This document shows, in pieces, positions 52,558 through 62,423 of a DNA stretch of 64,000 nt. The notes beneath the pieces were generated by a model, which saw only the letters and a program-made list of their open reading frames with translations, had not been told where the DNA came from and did no database searches. Position 1 is the first letter of the stretch, and the number at the start of each line of letters is the position of its first letter. Position numbers and translations under genes: made by a program. This stretch comes from Micromonospora polyrhachis (GTDB taxonomy: Bacteria; Actinomycetota; Actinomycetes; Mycobacteriales; Micromonosporaceae): positions 3,670,501 through 3,734,500 of the forward strand of contig NZ_JACHJW010000001.1 of assembly GCF_014203835.1 (NCBI RefSeq). The letters are read 5' to 3'.

Positions 52558-54267
52558 GTGGTGAGCAGAAGATTCACCGCCGGAGCCGTCGCTGCCGCAA
52601 CGACTCTGGCCTTCCTGGTTACCGTGCCCGCCAACCCGGTCACTGCCGCCCCGACCACCGTCACCGAATACACCGTGGTGGCGGAGGACGGCGTCGCCGC
52701 CGACGCGGCCATCGCCGCCATCCAGGCGGCTGGTGGCACCGTGGTGTCCCGTACCGACGGTGTGGGCATGTACCAGGTCACCAGTGATCGCAGCGACTTC
52801 GCGAGCCGGGTCACCGCAGCTGACGCGCTGGTCGGTGCCGCGGAGAAGAAGCCCATCGGCTGGGCCCCGAAGAAGAAGATGGACCAGGTCACGCAGGAGA
52901 ACCTGCGGGCTGCGGCGAAGGCCACGGGCACCAAGCCGGCCAAGGGCAAGAAGCCCGGCAGCAAGGTCGACCCGCTGGACGAGAAGCTGTGGGGCCTGGA
53001 GATGATGCGGGCCTTCGACGCCCGTAAGAAGGAGCCCGGCAAGCGCGGCGTCACCGTCGGCATCCTGGACACCGGAGTCGACGCCAGCAACCCGGACCTC
53101 GCCCCCAACTTCAGTTGGTCGCTGTCGCGTAACTTCGCGCCGGACATCGAGGAGATCGACGGTCCGTGTGAGGCGGCGGGCTGCCTCGACCCGGTCGGTA
53201 CGGACGACGGCGGGCACGGCACGCACGTCGCGGGTAGCGTCGGTGCCGCCGCCAACGGCTTCGGCCTCTCCGGCGTCGCGCCGAACGTGACGCTGGTCGA
53301 ACTCAAGGGTGGCCAGGACTCCGGCTACTTCTTCCTCGACCCGGTGGTCAACGCCCTGGTGCACGCAGCCGACGTCGGCCTCGACGTGGTCAACATGTCC
53401 TTCTACGTCGACCCGTGGGCGTACAACTGCCTGAACAACCCGGCGGACTCGCCGGAGGAGCAGGCGGCGCAGCGGGCGACCATCCGGGCGATGCACCGGG
53501 CGCTCGACTACGCGCACTACCGGGGCGTGACCCTGGTGGGCGCGCTCGGCAACAACAACGAGGACCTGGCCGCGCCGCGGGTGGACACCTCCAGCCCGAA
53601 CTACGGCGGTACGCCGCGCCCCCGGCCGATCGACAACGCGACCTGCTGGGACCTGCCGATTGAGGGCCCGCACGTGATCGGGGTCTCCTCGGTCGGCCCG
53701 TCCAGCAAGAAGGCGGACTACTCCAACTACGGCACCGAGCAGATCTCGGTCGCCGCGCCGGGTGGCTGGTTCCGGGACGGGTACGGGACGCCGAGCTTCC
53801 GTACCGACGCCAACATGATCCTCTCGACCTACCCGAAGAAGGTCCTCCAGGAGGAGGGGTCGGTCGACGCGGACGGCAACATCGTGCCGGGCTTCGAGGA
53901 GTCGGTGTTCAAGGAGTGCAAGGCCAGTGGCGAGTGCGGCTACTACACCTATCTCCAGGGCACCTCGATGGCCGCACCGCACGCCTCGGGTGTAGCGGCG
54001 CTGATCGTCAGCAAGTTCGGCAAGCGTGACTTCCGGCGGGGCGGGTTGACCCTGGACCCGGACAAGGTGGAGAACCACCTCTACCGCACGGCTGCCGAGC
54101 ACGCCTGCCCGACGCCGCGCCTCCAGCAGTACCGCAACGAGGGCCGGGACGAGACGTACGACGCGTACTGCGCCGGCGGCGAGAACTTCAACGGCTTCTA
54201 CGGGTACGGCATCGTCGACGCGTACGCGGCGGTGACCACCCCGTTGCAGCCCTGGAAGCGGCCGTAG
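52558..54267 (+). CDS. Secreted S8-family subtilisin-like serine protease
   Basis: The 569-aa protein has a signal peptide (RRFTAGAVAAATTLAFLV, cleavage near PVTAAP). An inhibitor-like prodomain follows (about 32-105: TEYTVVAEDGVAADAA to SRVTAADALV), then a Lys-rich linker and the peptidase domain. The catalytic residues are Asp in GILDTGVDAS, His in GGHGTHVAGS and Ser in GTSMAAPHASG, with oxyanion Asn probably in GALGNNNED. It ends shortly after the catalytic domain, with no cell-wall anchor. Start is GTG 52558 or the adjacent GTG 52561, after GAGAGGATC. The convergent IclR gene follows across a perfect inverted repeat. Confidence 0.93.
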   Translation: MVSRRFTAGAVAAATTLAFLVTVPANPVTAAPTTVTEYTVVAEDGVAADAAIAAIQAAGGTVVSRTDGVGMYQVTSDRSDFASRVTAADALVGAAEKKPIGWAPKKKMDQVTQENLRAAAKATGTKPAKGKKPGSKVDPLDEKLWGLEMMRAFDARKKEPGKRGVTVGILDTGVDASNPDLAPNFSWSLSRNFAPDIEEIDGPCEAAGCLDPVGTDDGGHGTHVAGSVGAAANGFGLSGVAPNVTLVELKGGQDSGYFFLDPVVNALVHAADVGLDVVNMSFYVDPWAYNCLNNPADSPEEQAAQRATIRAMHRALDYAHYRGVTLVGALGNNNEDLAAPRVDTSSPNYGGTPRPRPIDNATCWDLPIEGPHVIGVSSVGPSSKKADYSNYGTEQISVAAPGGWFRDGYGTPSFRTDANMILSTYPKKVLQEEGSVDADGNIVPGFEESVFKECKASGECGYYTYLQGTSMAAPHASGVAALIVSKFGKRDFRRGGLTLDPDKVENHLYRTAAEHACPTPRLQQYRNEGRDETYDAYCAGGENFNGFYGYGIVDAYAAVTTPLQPWKRP

Positions 54268-54285
54268 TACCACCGCTCTGAATAG

Positions 54286-54344
54286 TTGATCAGGAGGTTT
54301 GCGTCGCCGACGAGGGCTTCCGGTGACGCAAACCTCCTGATCAA
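54286..54344. repeat. Perfect 20-bp inverted repeat, probable bidirectional terminator
   Basis: TTGATCAGGAGGTTTGCGTC (54286-54305) and GACGCAAACCTCCTGATCAA (54325-54344) are perfectly complementary with a 19-nt loop. It lies between convergent genes. The arm sequence resembles dispersed palindromes I recall from Micromonospora genomes (not checked). Confidence 0.8.
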
Positions 54345-54381
54345 CGCGGGGCAGCGCAGGATCAACGCGGGGCAGTGCAGG
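54340..54381. repeat. Two 21-bp direct repeats
   Basis: ATCAACGCGGGGCAGCGCAGG (54340-54360) is followed by a copy with one change (54361-54381) and a decayed third start (TTCGACGCG). The first copy overlaps the end of the inverted repeat. Confidence 0.7.
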
Positions 54382-54403
54382 TTCGACGCGAGAAGAAGGT
54401 CGG

Positions 54404-55084
54404 TCAGGACAGGGCGCGGCTGACCGCCTGCGCGGCCGACAGGACCTGCTCGCCGACCGTGGCGACGTCCAGTGGGGCGAGCGCCACCACGCCGACACTG
54501 GCCTCCAGGCCCGACACGCCCAGCACCGGTGCGGCCACCCCGTACGCGCCGGGTTGCAACTCGCCGCTGGTCGAGACCGGCCGGGACTGCCCGGCCCGCC
54601 CGGCCAGGATGGCCTGGCCCGCGGCCCCCCGGTCCAGCGGATGCCGCGACCCGGTCCGGTAGGCCACGTGGAACGCGGTCCAGGTCGGCTCGACCACCGC
54701 GAGCGCCACTCCCTCGCCGCCCTCCACCACCGTCAGGTGCGCGGTCGCGCCGGCCTGCTCGGCGAGCCGCCGCAGGGCCGGCAACGCACCCTCGGCGAGC
54801 AGCGGTTGAGCCCGTCGGGCCAGGTGCAGCACCCCGACCCCCAGCCGGAGCCGGCCAGCACCGTCCCGGCGGAGCATGCCGTGCCCGGTGAGCGGGCCGA
54901 CGAGCCGGTAGACCACGGCCCGACCGACGCCGAGCCGGGCCGCCGCCTCGGTGACGGTGAGCCCGTTCGGTGCGTCGGCGACCAGGTGCAGCAGCCGTAA
55001 CCCTCGGTCGAGGGTCTGGGCGGTCTCGCCGGCTCTGTCCGCGGTTTCCACAGCAGGCAGCGTACGACCGTGCAGGGCAATCAT
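54404..55084 (-). CDS. IclR-family transcriptional regulator
   Basis: The 226-aa protein has an N-terminal winged helix-turn-helix ([41 protein letters not shown]) and a C-terminal IclR effector domain ([47 protein letters not shown]). It is slightly shorter than typical IclR proteins (about 250 aa). The start could be inside the frame; about 20 residues precede the HTH. It is divergent from cysS with only 28 bp between, so it may affect its own gene and cysS, but the target is unknown. Confidence 0.85.
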   Translation of the reverse strand: MIALHGRTLPAVETADRAGETAQTLDRGLRLLHLVADAPNGLTVTEAAARLGVGRAVVYRLVGPLTGHGMLRRDGAGRLRLGVGVLHLARRAQPLLAEGALPALRRLAEQAGATAHLTVVEGGEGVALAVVEPTWTAFHVAYRTGSRHPLDRGAAGQAILAGRAGQSRPVSTSGELQPGAYGVAAPVLGVSGLEASVGVVALAPLDVATVGEQVLSAAQAVSRALS

Positions 55085-55112
55085 CGGAATGCGTGACCGT
55101 TACCCTTGTACG

Positions 55113-56585
55113 GTGACGCTACGCCTGTATGACACCGCCACCAGATCGGTGCGGGACTTCGTCCCGCAGGAACCCGGCAAGGTGGGGATCTACCTGTGTG
55201 GTCTCACCGTCCAGTCTCCGCCACACATCGGCCACCTTCGTTCCGGCGTGAACTACGACGTACTACGTCGCTGGTTCCTGCACACCGGTTACGAGGTCAC
55301 GTTCATTCGCAACATCACCGACATCGACGACAAGATCCTGGCCAAGTCGGTGGAGCAGGGCCGACCGTTCTGGTCGATCGCCTACACCAACGAGGTGATC
55401 CTCGGTGCCGCCTACCGGACCCTCAACGTGCTTCCGCCGACGTACGAGCCGAGGGCGACCGGGCACATCCTGGAGATGCAGGAGCTGATCCAGAAGCTGA
55501 TTGCCGACGGGCACGCCTACCCGGCCGAGGATGGCTCCGGCGACGTCTACTTCGACGTCCTGTCCTACCCCGAGTACGGTGCCCTCTCCGGCCAGCACCC
55601 GGAGGCGATGCTTTCCGCCGGTCAGCGCCCGGAGGCCATGCAGGCCGCCGGGGACGCTCCCGACCGGGGCAAACGGGACCCGCGTGACTTCGCGCTGTGG
55701 AAGGGGATCAAACCCGAGGAGCCGGCCGACGCCTCCTGGCCGTCGCCATGGGGACCCGGCCGACCGGGCTGGCACATCGAGTGCTCGGCGATGTGCCGCC
55801 GCTACCTCGGGGCCGAGTTCGACATCCACGGTGGCGGGGTCGACCTGACCTTCCCGCACCACGAGAACGAGATCGCCCAGTCGAAGGCGGCCGGGCTGCC
55901 GTTCGCCCGCTACTGGGTGCACCACGGGCTGCTCAACCTCGGCGAGACCAAGATGAGCAAATCCCTGGGCAACGTCCTCGACCTGGTGCACGTGGCCGCG
56001 CTCGGCATCCGCCCGGTCGAACTGCGCTACTACCTCGTCGCGCCGCACTACCGGTCCCGGATCGACTACTCGGACGAGTCACTACGCGAGGCCGCGGTCG
56101 CCTATCGGCGGATCGAGGGCTTCGTGCGCCGCGCGGCAGAACGCCTCGGCCCCGGCGAGATCGGCGGCGCTGAGGGCGTCGAAGGCTTCGGTGACCTTCC
56201 GGCCGCGTTCGGCGCGGCGCTGGACGACGATCTGAACACCTCGGCCGCGCTGGCCGTGCTGCACGACACCGTACGCGATGGCAATCTGGCGCTGGCCGAT
56301 GGCGATGACGCCGCCGCCGGTACCGCGCTGGTGGCGGTCCGGGGGATGCTGGATATCCTCGGTGTCGACCCCCTCGACGAATCCTGGTCCGGTGACGGCC
56401 AGGAGGACAGCCTGCGCGGGGTGGTCGACGCGTTGATCGCGTTGGCGCTGGAGCAGCGTACCCAGGCTCGGGCCCGCAAGGACTGGGCTGCCGCCGATGC
56501 GGTGCGCGACCAGCTCAAGCAGGCCGGTGTGGTGGTCGAGGACACCCCGCAGGGACCCCGTTGGACAATCGGAGAGCAGGACTGA
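55113..56585 (+). CDS. cysS: Cysteinyl-tRNA synthetase
   Basis: CysS charges tRNA-Cys. The 490-aa class I synthetase has [19 protein letters not shown] (zinc Cys and HIGH), [20 protein letters not shown] and HHENEIAQS (other zinc ligands), and KMSKSLGN. The C-terminal helical DALR-type domain is typical. A repetitive insert with GQHPEAM and GQRPEAM (about 165-185) is unusual. It is not the cysteine ligase MshC, because rlmB follows directly, as with cysS in mycobacteria. TACCCT (55101-55106) lies exactly six nt before GTG 55113, so the mRNA is probably leaderless. Its TGA overlaps the rlmB ATG. Confidence 0.95.
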   Translation: MTLRLYDTATRSVRDFVPQEPGKVGIYLCGLTVQSPPHIGHLRSGVNYDVLRRWFLHTGYEVTFIRNITDIDDKILAKSVEQGRPFWSIAYTNEVILGAAYRTLNVLPPTYEPRATGHILEMQELIQKLIADGHAYPAEDGSGDVYFDVLSYPEYGALSGQHPEAMLSAGQRPEAMQAAGDAPDRGKRDPRDFALWKGIKPEEPADASWPSPWGPGRPGWHIECSAMCRRYLGAEFDIHGGGVDLTFPHHENEIAQSKAAGLPFARYWVHHGLLNLGETKMSKSLGNVLDLVHVAALGIRPVELRYYLVAPHYRSRIDYSDESLREAAVAYRRIEGFVRRAAERLGPGEIGGAEGVEGFGDLPAAFGAALDDDLNTSAALAVLHDTVRDGNLALADGDDAAAGTALVAVRGMLDILGVDPLDESWSGDGQEDSLRGVVDALIALALEQRTQARARKDWAAADAVRDQLKQAGVVVEDTPQGPRWTIGEQD

Positions 56586-57760
56586 TGGCCGGCAATTCGC
56601 AGCGCCGTGGCCGGCGTGCCACCCCCAAGAAGGGCGCCGCCGCCGGTTCCGGTGGCAAGAACCGGGCCAGCCTCGCCGGCCGGGGCAGGACTCTGCCCGC
56701 CGACGAGCGGCCGTGGCACAAGGGCTACTCGGGCACCGAGAAGCTGCCGCAGCGCACCGCCTGGAAGCAGGAGAAGGAGCGTCGCACGGCGGCCGAGGAG
56801 GGCCGGGCCCCGAAGATCGGCACGCCGGGTTCGAAGGACACCACCTGGGGTGCCGGCTCGGCCACCGGCAAGGGCGGTCGGGGTACGGGCGCTGGTCGTA
56901 CCGGTGGTCGGGGTGCCGCGCCCACCCGGGGCGCGGGTGGCCGGGGTGCCGGTGGCAAGGTGCCCACCCGGACCGGGCCGCGGGTCGCACCCGGCCGTAA
57001 GTCCATGCCGCCCAGGGACGCCCCCGAGCTGCTCGTCGGGCGTAACCCTGTGCTGGAGGCGCTACGCGCGAACGTGCCAGCGACCGCACTGTACGTCGCT
57101 CAGGGCATCGAGATCGACGACCGGGTCAACGAGGTGGTCCGCACCTCGGCGGACCGGGGCATCGCGATCATGGAGATCAGCCGGGCCGAGCTGGACCGGA
57201 TGACCGGTGGGGTGCTGCACCAGGGCCTGGGACTGCAGGTGCCGCCGTTCGCCTACGAGCAGTTCGAGGACCTGGTCGCGGCGGCCCTGGAACAGCCCGC
57301 CCCGCTGCTCGTCGCACTGGACGGGGTCACCGACCCGCGCAACCTCGGTGCGGTGATCCGCTCGGCGGCGGCCTTCGGTGCCCAGGGGGTCTTCGTACCG
57401 GAACGGCGGGCCGCCGGCATCACCGCCACCGCGTGGCGGACCAGCGCCGGTGCCGCCGCCCGGGTGCCGGTCAGTCAGGTGACCAACCTGACCCGGGCGA
57501 TCAAGGCATGCCAGCAGGCCGGCTTCATCGTGGTCGGGTTGGACGCCGACGGCGAGACCGACCTCTACGACCTGGAGGTCGCGGTCGGTCCGCTCGTGGT
57601 GGTGGTCGGCTCGGAGGGCCGAGGGCTGTCCCGCCTGGTCGGGGAGACCTGTGACCTGCGGGTCGGCATCCCGATGGCCTCGACGGTGGAGTCGCTCAAC
57701 GCCAGCGTCGCCGCCGCCGTGACGCTGGCCGAGGTGGCCCGCCGCCGTACCGCCTCCTGA
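56585..57760 (+). CDS. rlmB: 23S rRNA (guanosine-2'-O)-methyltransferase, RlmB-like
   Basis: The 391-aa protein combines a long basic, Gly/Arg/Lys-rich N-terminal tail (about 1-145) with a TrmH/SpoU module. The module starts with a substrate-binding domain ([18 protein letters not shown]). The SPOUT trefoil-knot methyltransferase follows, with motifs [31 protein letters not shown] and [12 protein letters not shown]. It 2'-O-methylates rRNA in the ribosome (by family). The tail probably helps bind RNA. The start ATG shares its A with the cysS stop (TGATG), so translation is coupled. Confidence 0.93.
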   Translation: MAGNSQRRGRRATPKKGAAAGSGGKNRASLAGRGRTLPADERPWHKGYSGTEKLPQRTAWKQEKERRTAAEEGRAPKIGTPGSKDTTWGAGSATGKGGRGTGAGRTGGRGAAPTRGAGGRGAGGKVPTRTGPRVAPGRKSMPPRDAPELLVGRNPVLEALRANVPATALYVAQGIEIDDRVNEVVRTSADRGIAIMEISRAELDRMTGGVLHQGLGLQVPPFAYEQFEDLVAAALEQPAPLLVALDGVTDPRNLGAVIRSAAAFGAQGVFVPERRAAGITATAWRTSAGAAARVPVSQVTNLTRAIKACQQAGFIVVGLDADGETDLYDLEVAVGPLVVVVGSEGRGLSRLVGETCDLRVGIPMASTVESLNASVAAAVTLAEVARRRTAS

Positions 57761-57932
57761 CCGTCACCGGCACCGGCCGCACCGGGTTCGTCACCTTCCG
57801 ACGCTGACATTGCCGCCCTGCTCCGCCCACTGATCGAGATCGCTGGTTCTGATCAATGGGCTGGGCAGGGCGGGTGCGTCGTCCCCGTAACATGCAATGC
57901 CGGGCATCCCCTCGCCCCGGAGGAGACGGCAC

Positions 57933-60647
57933 ATGGCATGGCAGGCCGGCGGTTACGCGATCGGCGTCGACCTTGGTACGTCCAACATCGTGGCGGTGCT
58001 CCGCTGGCCGGACGGTCGTACCCGACCGCTGCTCTTCGACGGACAGCCGATCATGCCGGCCGGCGTCTACCTCGACGAACAGGGCCGGCTGCACGTCGGC
58101 CGCGATGCCGCCCGGCTTGCCCAGACCGACCCCGGGCGCTACGAGCCCAACCCGAAGCGGCGCGTCGACGAACCAGCCGTCCTGCTCGGCGACCATGAAG
58201 TGCCCACCGTGGACCTGCTCGGTGCGTTGCTGCGTGCGGTGGCGCAGGCAGCGGTCGAGGCGGTTGGCTTCCTCCCGCCCGCCGTGCTCACCTATCCGGC
58301 GAGCTGGGGCGTACGCCGTCGCGGGGTGCTGGCCACAGCGGTGAGCCGGGCCGGCTGGCCCCCGGCCGATCCGACCACGACCCCGAGTGGTGCGGCAGGT
58401 GCGCTCGGCGGCACCGTGCTGGTGCCCGAGCCGGTCGCGGCGGCCCGCTACTTCGCCGACGTGCTGCGCCGCCCGGTGCCGGTCGGGTCCGCCATCGCCG
58501 TCTACGACTTCGGCGGGGGCACCCTCGACATCGCGCTGGTTCGCAACGAGGGCGTCGACCAGACCGGCCGGGCCCGGTTCGCCGTCATCGGCTCCGGCGG
58601 GCTGGCCGAACTGGGCGGCCTCGACCTGGACGCGGCCATCGTCGAGCACCTGGGCACGCTGATCGCCGCCACCGATCCACAGGCGCGGCAGCGGCTGACC
58701 CTGCCGGAGACGACGACCCAGTGGCGGGACCGGCGTCGGTTCTGGGACGACGTACGGGGTGCCAAGGAGATGCTGTCCCGGGCCACCGTGGCCCCGATCG
58801 CGGTGCCCGGGGTGGAGCAGGCGTTCCATCTCACCCGCGACGAGTTGGAGCGGCTCGCCACGCCGCTGCTGCACCGGGGGGTGGCCGAGGCGGCCTCGGT
58901 GATCGCGCAGGCGGGACTGGTGCCGCACCAGCTCGCCGGCCTCTTCCTCGTCGGCGGTTCGAGTCGGGTGCCCCTGGTCGCGCGACTGTTGCATGCCGAG
59001 CTCGGTATCGCGCCGACCGTGCTGGAACAGCCGGAACTTCCGGTGGCCGAGGGGTCGCTGGCGGAGTTGGCCGTCCTGGCCGGCAGTCCACCAGCGGGGA
59101 GTGCCGCCCCGCCGGTCGGCGTGCCGCCGTCCGTACCGGCTGGTCCACACCCGGTCTCGCCTGGCGGCGTACCCCAGGTCCCGCCCGGCGGCCCGTCGTC
59201 GCTTGCCGCGGCCGGTCCGGGCTGGTCCGGCCCGCCCGCGCCGCCCCCTGCGCCACCGGCCGCCGGGCTGCGTGGCCTGGTCCGACGACGGTCGGTGTGG
59301 ATCGGGGCCGGTGCCACGTTGGCGCTGGTCGGGGTGGTGGCCGCCGCCGTTCTCTACTTCACCCGGGGCGGCTACGCCGACATCGCCTTCCAGCCGTTCA
59401 GCGAGATCGGCTCGGTGCCGACCGGCGACCAGCAACCGACCCGGATGAGTACGACGCTCGCCGGCGACCGGGCCTATCTCGCCTACGAGCGCGACGACGA
59501 CCGGTTGCAGGTGGTGGCCGCCGAGGCAGGCTCGGCCAAGGTGCTGTGGCAGTACGAGACGAGCAGCACCGCCGACCAGTGGGTCGGCATCTACGCGGTC
59601 CGGGACAAGGGCATCGGAATCCTCGCCGCCGCGTCGAACAGCCGGCAACCCCGTGACCTGATCGTCATAGACCCGACCAGCAAGGGCCGGGAGTTGTGGA
59701 AACGCAGTGTCACCGGCAACGACACCATCGCCTTCTACGACGAGCTGGTGGTGATCGCCGACCGGACCGCCCACCAGTTGGTCGGGCTCGACCTGCGTAC
59801 CGGGAAACAGAAGTGGGCGACGGAGCTGCCGAAGGACAGCCGGGGCGAGGCCGACGTGTCGGTCTACCGGGTGACGACAACCGAGATGCTGGGCGGACCA
59901 AGTAATGTCGACAGTGGGACGCGCGACCCGTACCACGGCGACGAGCAGCGGCTCGTGCGGATCGGTGCGGACCGGTCGGTTGCGGTCATCGACGCGAAGA
60001 CCGGTAAGGAACTGAAGAGCCGCCCCAACGTCGCCGACCGCGACGACTACGTGGTCGCTCACGACGGCCGGCTCTACGTCGCACCGAAGGACGGCGGCTA
60101 CCGCCTGGTGTCGTACGACCTGGCGAGCATGGGCGAGCCGACGAGCCTGTACACCGCGCCGGACAAGGAACACACGGCAAAGGCGCTGGCACCCTGCGGC
60201 CAGGACCGGGTGTGCCTGCTGGAACGGAAGGGGTACGAGGCGGCCAACACCATGCTGGTGGCGGTCAGCACCGACAAGGACGTCAAGCCGTGGCGTAAGC
60301 CCACACCGTCGGCGGAGACGATCCTCTCCGTCGGCGAGCACGTTTCTACCCGTACGGCCGGGTCGCCGGCCAAGACCACCATCTTCAAGCCGGACGGCGG
60401 GCAGTTGCTGTCCCGGGAGGGCCGGACGGTACGTGTGGACGGGGGAAACCTGCTGCACTTCGCCGAGAACCTGTCGGACTACCCGGACAACGTCAGCGTT
60501 GCTGGCCTGCCGGTTGGTTCGGGCGAGAAACCGGTCGAGCTGGGGTCGTTGAAGGAGATCCGGTCGGCGAGCTGTTCCTGGAACACGTCGGTCATCGTCT
60601 GTGGTGCGAGGGCGAAGTTCGTCTTCGTCCGGTTTGCCGACGCCTGA
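57933..60647 (+). CDS. Hsp70-like ATPase fused to a membrane helix and beta-propeller
   Basis: The 904-aa protein has an unusual architecture. Residues about 8-385 form an Hsp70/actin-type ATPase domain with AIGVDLGTSNIVAVL (phosphate 1), VYDFGGGTLDIAL (phosphate 2) and LFLVGGSSRVPLV (adenosine). There is no DnaK substrate-binding domain. Instead a Pro/Gly-rich linker (about 390-445) leads to one transmembrane helix (about 455-477) and an extracellular PQQ-like propeller (blades such as LVGLDLRTGKQKWATEL and VAVIDAKTGKELKSR). ATP-driven signalling across the membrane is a guess. GGAGGAGA precedes ATG 57933. It may be a multidomain relative of actinobacterial Hsp70-like membrane proteins. Confidence 0.85.
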   Translation: MAWQAGGYAIGVDLGTSNIVAVLRWPDGRTRPLLFDGQPIMPAGVYLDEQGRLHVGRDAARLAQTDPGRYEPNPKRRVDEPAVLLGDHEVPTVDLLGALLRAVAQAAVEAVGFLPPAVLTYPASWGVRRRGVLATAVSRAGWPPADPTTTPSGAAGALGGTVLVPEPVAAARYFADVLRRPVPVGSAIAVYDFGGGTLDIALVRNEGVDQTGRARFAVIGSGGLAELGGLDLDAAIVEHLGTLIAATDPQARQRLTLPETTTQWRDRRRFWDDVRGAKEMLSRATVAPIAVPGVEQAFHLTRDELERLATPLLHRGVAEAASVIAQAGLVPHQLAGLFLVGGSSRVPLVARLLHAELGIAPTVLEQPELPVAEGSLAELAVLAGSPPAGSAAPPVGVPPSVPAGPHPVSPGGVPQVPPGGPSSLAAAGPGWSGPPAPPPAPPAAGLRGLVRRRSVWIGAGATLALVGVVAAAVLYFTRGGYADIAFQPFSEIGSVPTGDQQPTRMSTTLAGDRAYLAYERDDDRLQVVAAEAGSAKVLWQYETSSTADQWVGIYAVRDKGIGILAAASNSRQPRDLIVIDPTSKGRELWKRSVTGNDTIAFYDELVVIADRTAHQLVGLDLRTGKQKWATELPKDSRGEADVSVYRVTTTEMLGGPSNVDSGTRDPYHGDEQRLVRIGADRSVAVIDAKTGKELKSRPNVADRDDYVVAHDGRLYVAPKDGGYRLVSYDLASMGEPTSLYTAPDKEHTAKALAPCGQDRVCLLERKGYEAANTMLVAVSTDKDVKPWRKPTPSAETILSVGEHVSTRTAGSPAKTTIFKPDGGQLLSREGRTVRVDGGNLLHFAENLSDYPDNVSVAGLPVGSGEKPVELGSLKEIRSASCSWNTSVIVCGARAKFVFVRFADA

Positions 60648-60688
60648 GCCGACACCCGGGTTCGCCAGGACCCGACCGGGACACGGAA

Positions 60689-60719
60689 GAGGGCGGCCCG
60701 CCGATCGCGGACCGCCCTC
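60689..60719. terminator. Bidirectional terminator
   Basis: GAGGGCGG (60689-60696) pairs with CCGCCCTC (60712-60719), extended inward by CC/GG with a mismatch. It lies between the convergent Hsp70-like and msiK genes. Confidence 0.65.
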
Positions 60720-60737
60720 CTGTCGTACGCCTGATCG

Positions 60738-61829
60738 TCAGATGCGCGTGCCGTTCACCGCGTGGAAGGCGTGGTTACGACCGGCGCGCGGCTTGACGTG
60801 GACGGTGTCGCCCATGTTGGGCATGTGCTGCCGGTCGGTACGGACGACGAACCGCTCCGAGGCACCGTCGAGCGCGGCGTGCCCGTAGATGTTGGCGTCC
60901 GAGCCGAGGTCCTCGACCAGCTCGACGACGACCGGCATGCCGCCCTCGGTCGGGCTGACCAGGTCGCAGTCCTCGGGACGGAAACCGACGGTCACCTTGC
61001 CGTTGCCACCGTCGGCCTTGGCGGCGGCCACCTGCTCGCGGGTGAGCGGAACGACCATCTCGGCGAAGAGAGCACCGTCGTCGGTCAGCGAAACCGTCTT
61101 GATGTTCATGGCGGGCGAGCCCATGAAGCCGGCGACGAAGACGTTGGCCGGGGTGTCGTAGAGCGCCCGGGGGGTGTCCACCTGCTGGAGTACGCCGTCG
61201 AGCATGACCGCGACCCGGTGACCCATGGTCATGGCCTCGATCTGGTCGTGCGTGACGTAGACCGTGGTGACGCCGAGCTTGGCCTGCAACGAGGCGATCT
61301 GGGTACGGGTCTGCACCCGGAGCTTGGCGTCGAGGTTGGACAGCGGCTCGTCCATGAGGAAGACCTGGGGCTCCCGGACGATGGCCCGGCCCATCGCGAC
61401 TCGCTGGCGCTGACCGCCGGAGAGGGCCTTGGGCTTACGGCCGAGGTACTCCTCCAACTGGAGCAGGGCGGCGGCTTCCTTGACCCGCCGGTCGATTTCG
61501 GCCTTCGAGGTCTTGCGCAGCTTGAGTGCGAAGGCCATGTTCTCGTAGACCGTCATGTGCGGGTAGAGCGCGTAGTTCTGGAAGACCATGGCGATGTCGC
61601 GGGCCTTCGGCGGCAGGTGGGTGACGTCCCGGTCGTCGATGTGGATCGAGCCCTGGTCGACGTCCTCCAGGCCGGCGAGCATGCGCAGACTGGTGGACTT
61701 GCCGCAACCGGAGGGGCCGACGAGGACGAGGAACTCGCCGTCGCCGATTTCGAGGTCGAGTTCGTTGACCGCAGGCCGCTCGGAACCGGGGTAGATCCGG
61801 CTGGCCTTCGAGTAGGTGACCGTAGCCAT
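60738..61829 (-). CDS. msiK: MsiK/UgpC-type ABC transporter ATP-binding protein
   Basis: The 363-aa protein energises sugar ABC importers. It has Walker A GPSGCGKST, the Q-loop region FQNYALYPHMTV, signature LSGGQRQRVA, Walker B VFLMDEPLSNLD and switch VTHDQIEAM. The C-terminal TOBE/MalK-type regulatory domain (VGFRPEDCDL, VVVELVEDLGSD) follows. There are no permease or binding-protein genes nearby, which fits MsiK, a shared ATPase serving several sugar transporters in streptomycetes (known there). GAAAGGAAG precedes ATG 61829, and a good promoter lies about 140 nt upstream. Confidence 0.93.
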   Translation of the reverse strand: MATVTYSKASRIYPGSERPAVNELDLEIGDGEFLVLVGPSGCGKSTSLRMLAGLEDVDQGSIHIDDRDVTHLPPKARDIAMVFQNYALYPHMTVYENMAFALKLRKTSKAEIDRRVKEAAALLQLEEYLGRKPKALSGGQRQRVAMGRAIVREPQVFLMDEPLSNLDAKLRVQTRTQIASLQAKLGVTTVYVTHDQIEAMTMGHRVAVMLDGVLQQVDTPRALYDTPANVFVAGFMGSPAMNIKTVSLTDDGALFAEMVVPLTREQVAAAKADGGNGKVTVGFRPEDCDLVSPTEGGMPVVVELVEDLGSDANIYGHAALDGASERFVVRTDRQHMPNMGDTVHVKPRAGRNHAFHAVNGTRI

Positions 61830-61965
61830 CGCTGGGTGCTTCCTTTCACCGGCAGGAACGTGCCGGACGATCCGAGTGAAGGAGCGACCGGCACGACGTG
61901 TGCCGGTCCCACGGGACACCCCGGGCGACCGGGGGGCAGCTTCGGAGTGTCGTTCGTGTCACGTC

Positions 61966-61994
61966 ACCGTAAACGGCATCGGCCCAACTGCCAA
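61966..61994 (-). promoter_or_regulatory. msiK promoter
   Basis: On the minus strand TTGGCA (61989-61994) and TACGGT (61966-61971) are separated by 17 bp, a good actinobacterial sigma-70-type promoter reading toward msiK. Confidence 0.65.
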
Positions 61995-62162
61995 GGTCAG
62001 GTCCCGTTTCTGGGACGCACCGCATTCACAATTCGGTCATCCGAGCACGGCAGGACATCAATCGCCGTTGGGGGCGTAGCGCTGCGTAACTGGCGGCGAC
62101 GTCGGCGGTGTGTCGTAGCAGATGATCTCGTTGGCCGGGGCCCCTGGTTGCCGTGATAATCG
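61995..62162. other. Noncoding region between msiK and tRNA-Thr
   Basis: No gene is supported. It contains the DNA between the divergent msiK promoter and the tRNA promoter. A GATAATCGGACG string just before the tRNA promoter resembles half of the hmgA palindrome; I regard this as probably chance. Confidence 0.4.
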
Positions 62163-62186
62163 GACGTCAGTGGCTATGCTGACGTC
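62163..62186. promoter_or_regulatory. 8-bp inverted repeat around the tRNA-Thr -10 box
   Basis: GACGTCAG (62163-62170) and CTGACGTC (62179-62186) are perfectly complementary. A TATGCT box (62174-62179) lies in the spacer and right arm, about 16 nt before the tRNA. This is probably the tRNA promoter with a possible operator. Confidence 0.5.
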
Positions 62187-62194
62187 GAACGCAC

Positions 62195-62271
62195 GCCCCT
62201 GTAGCTCAGTTGGCCAGAGCACTCGCCTTGTAAGCGAGATGTCGCCGGTTCGATCCCGGCCGGGGGCTCCA
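62195..62271 (+). tRNA. tRNA-Thr(UGU)
   Basis: The 77-nt sequence folds as a cloverleaf. Acceptor GCCCCTG pairs with CGGGGGC (one G-T pair), and the D arm is GCTC/GAGC. Anticodon stem CTCGC/GCGAG has loop CTTGTAA with anticodon TGT at 62229-62231. The T arm is GCCGG/CCGGC with TTCGATC. TCCA is encoded at the end, so discriminator T is followed by CCA. Confidence 0.96.
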
Positions 62272-62423
62272 ACACCACCAGGCCTTCCGGCGTCCCGCCG
62301 GCCCGTCTCAGTGGCGTGACAGCAACGCTGACAGCAACCGGCTTCACGACAGCCGCCCGTCGAGCTTGCCGAGCTGAGCGCGTCGGCATTGCCCATGTCG
62401 CTGTGTGTGTACCGCGATGGAGG

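Noticed and set aside
62195-62271. tRNA-Thr as attachment site of a genomic island
   Set aside because: I saw no integrase and no repeated 3' end of the tRNA in the window.
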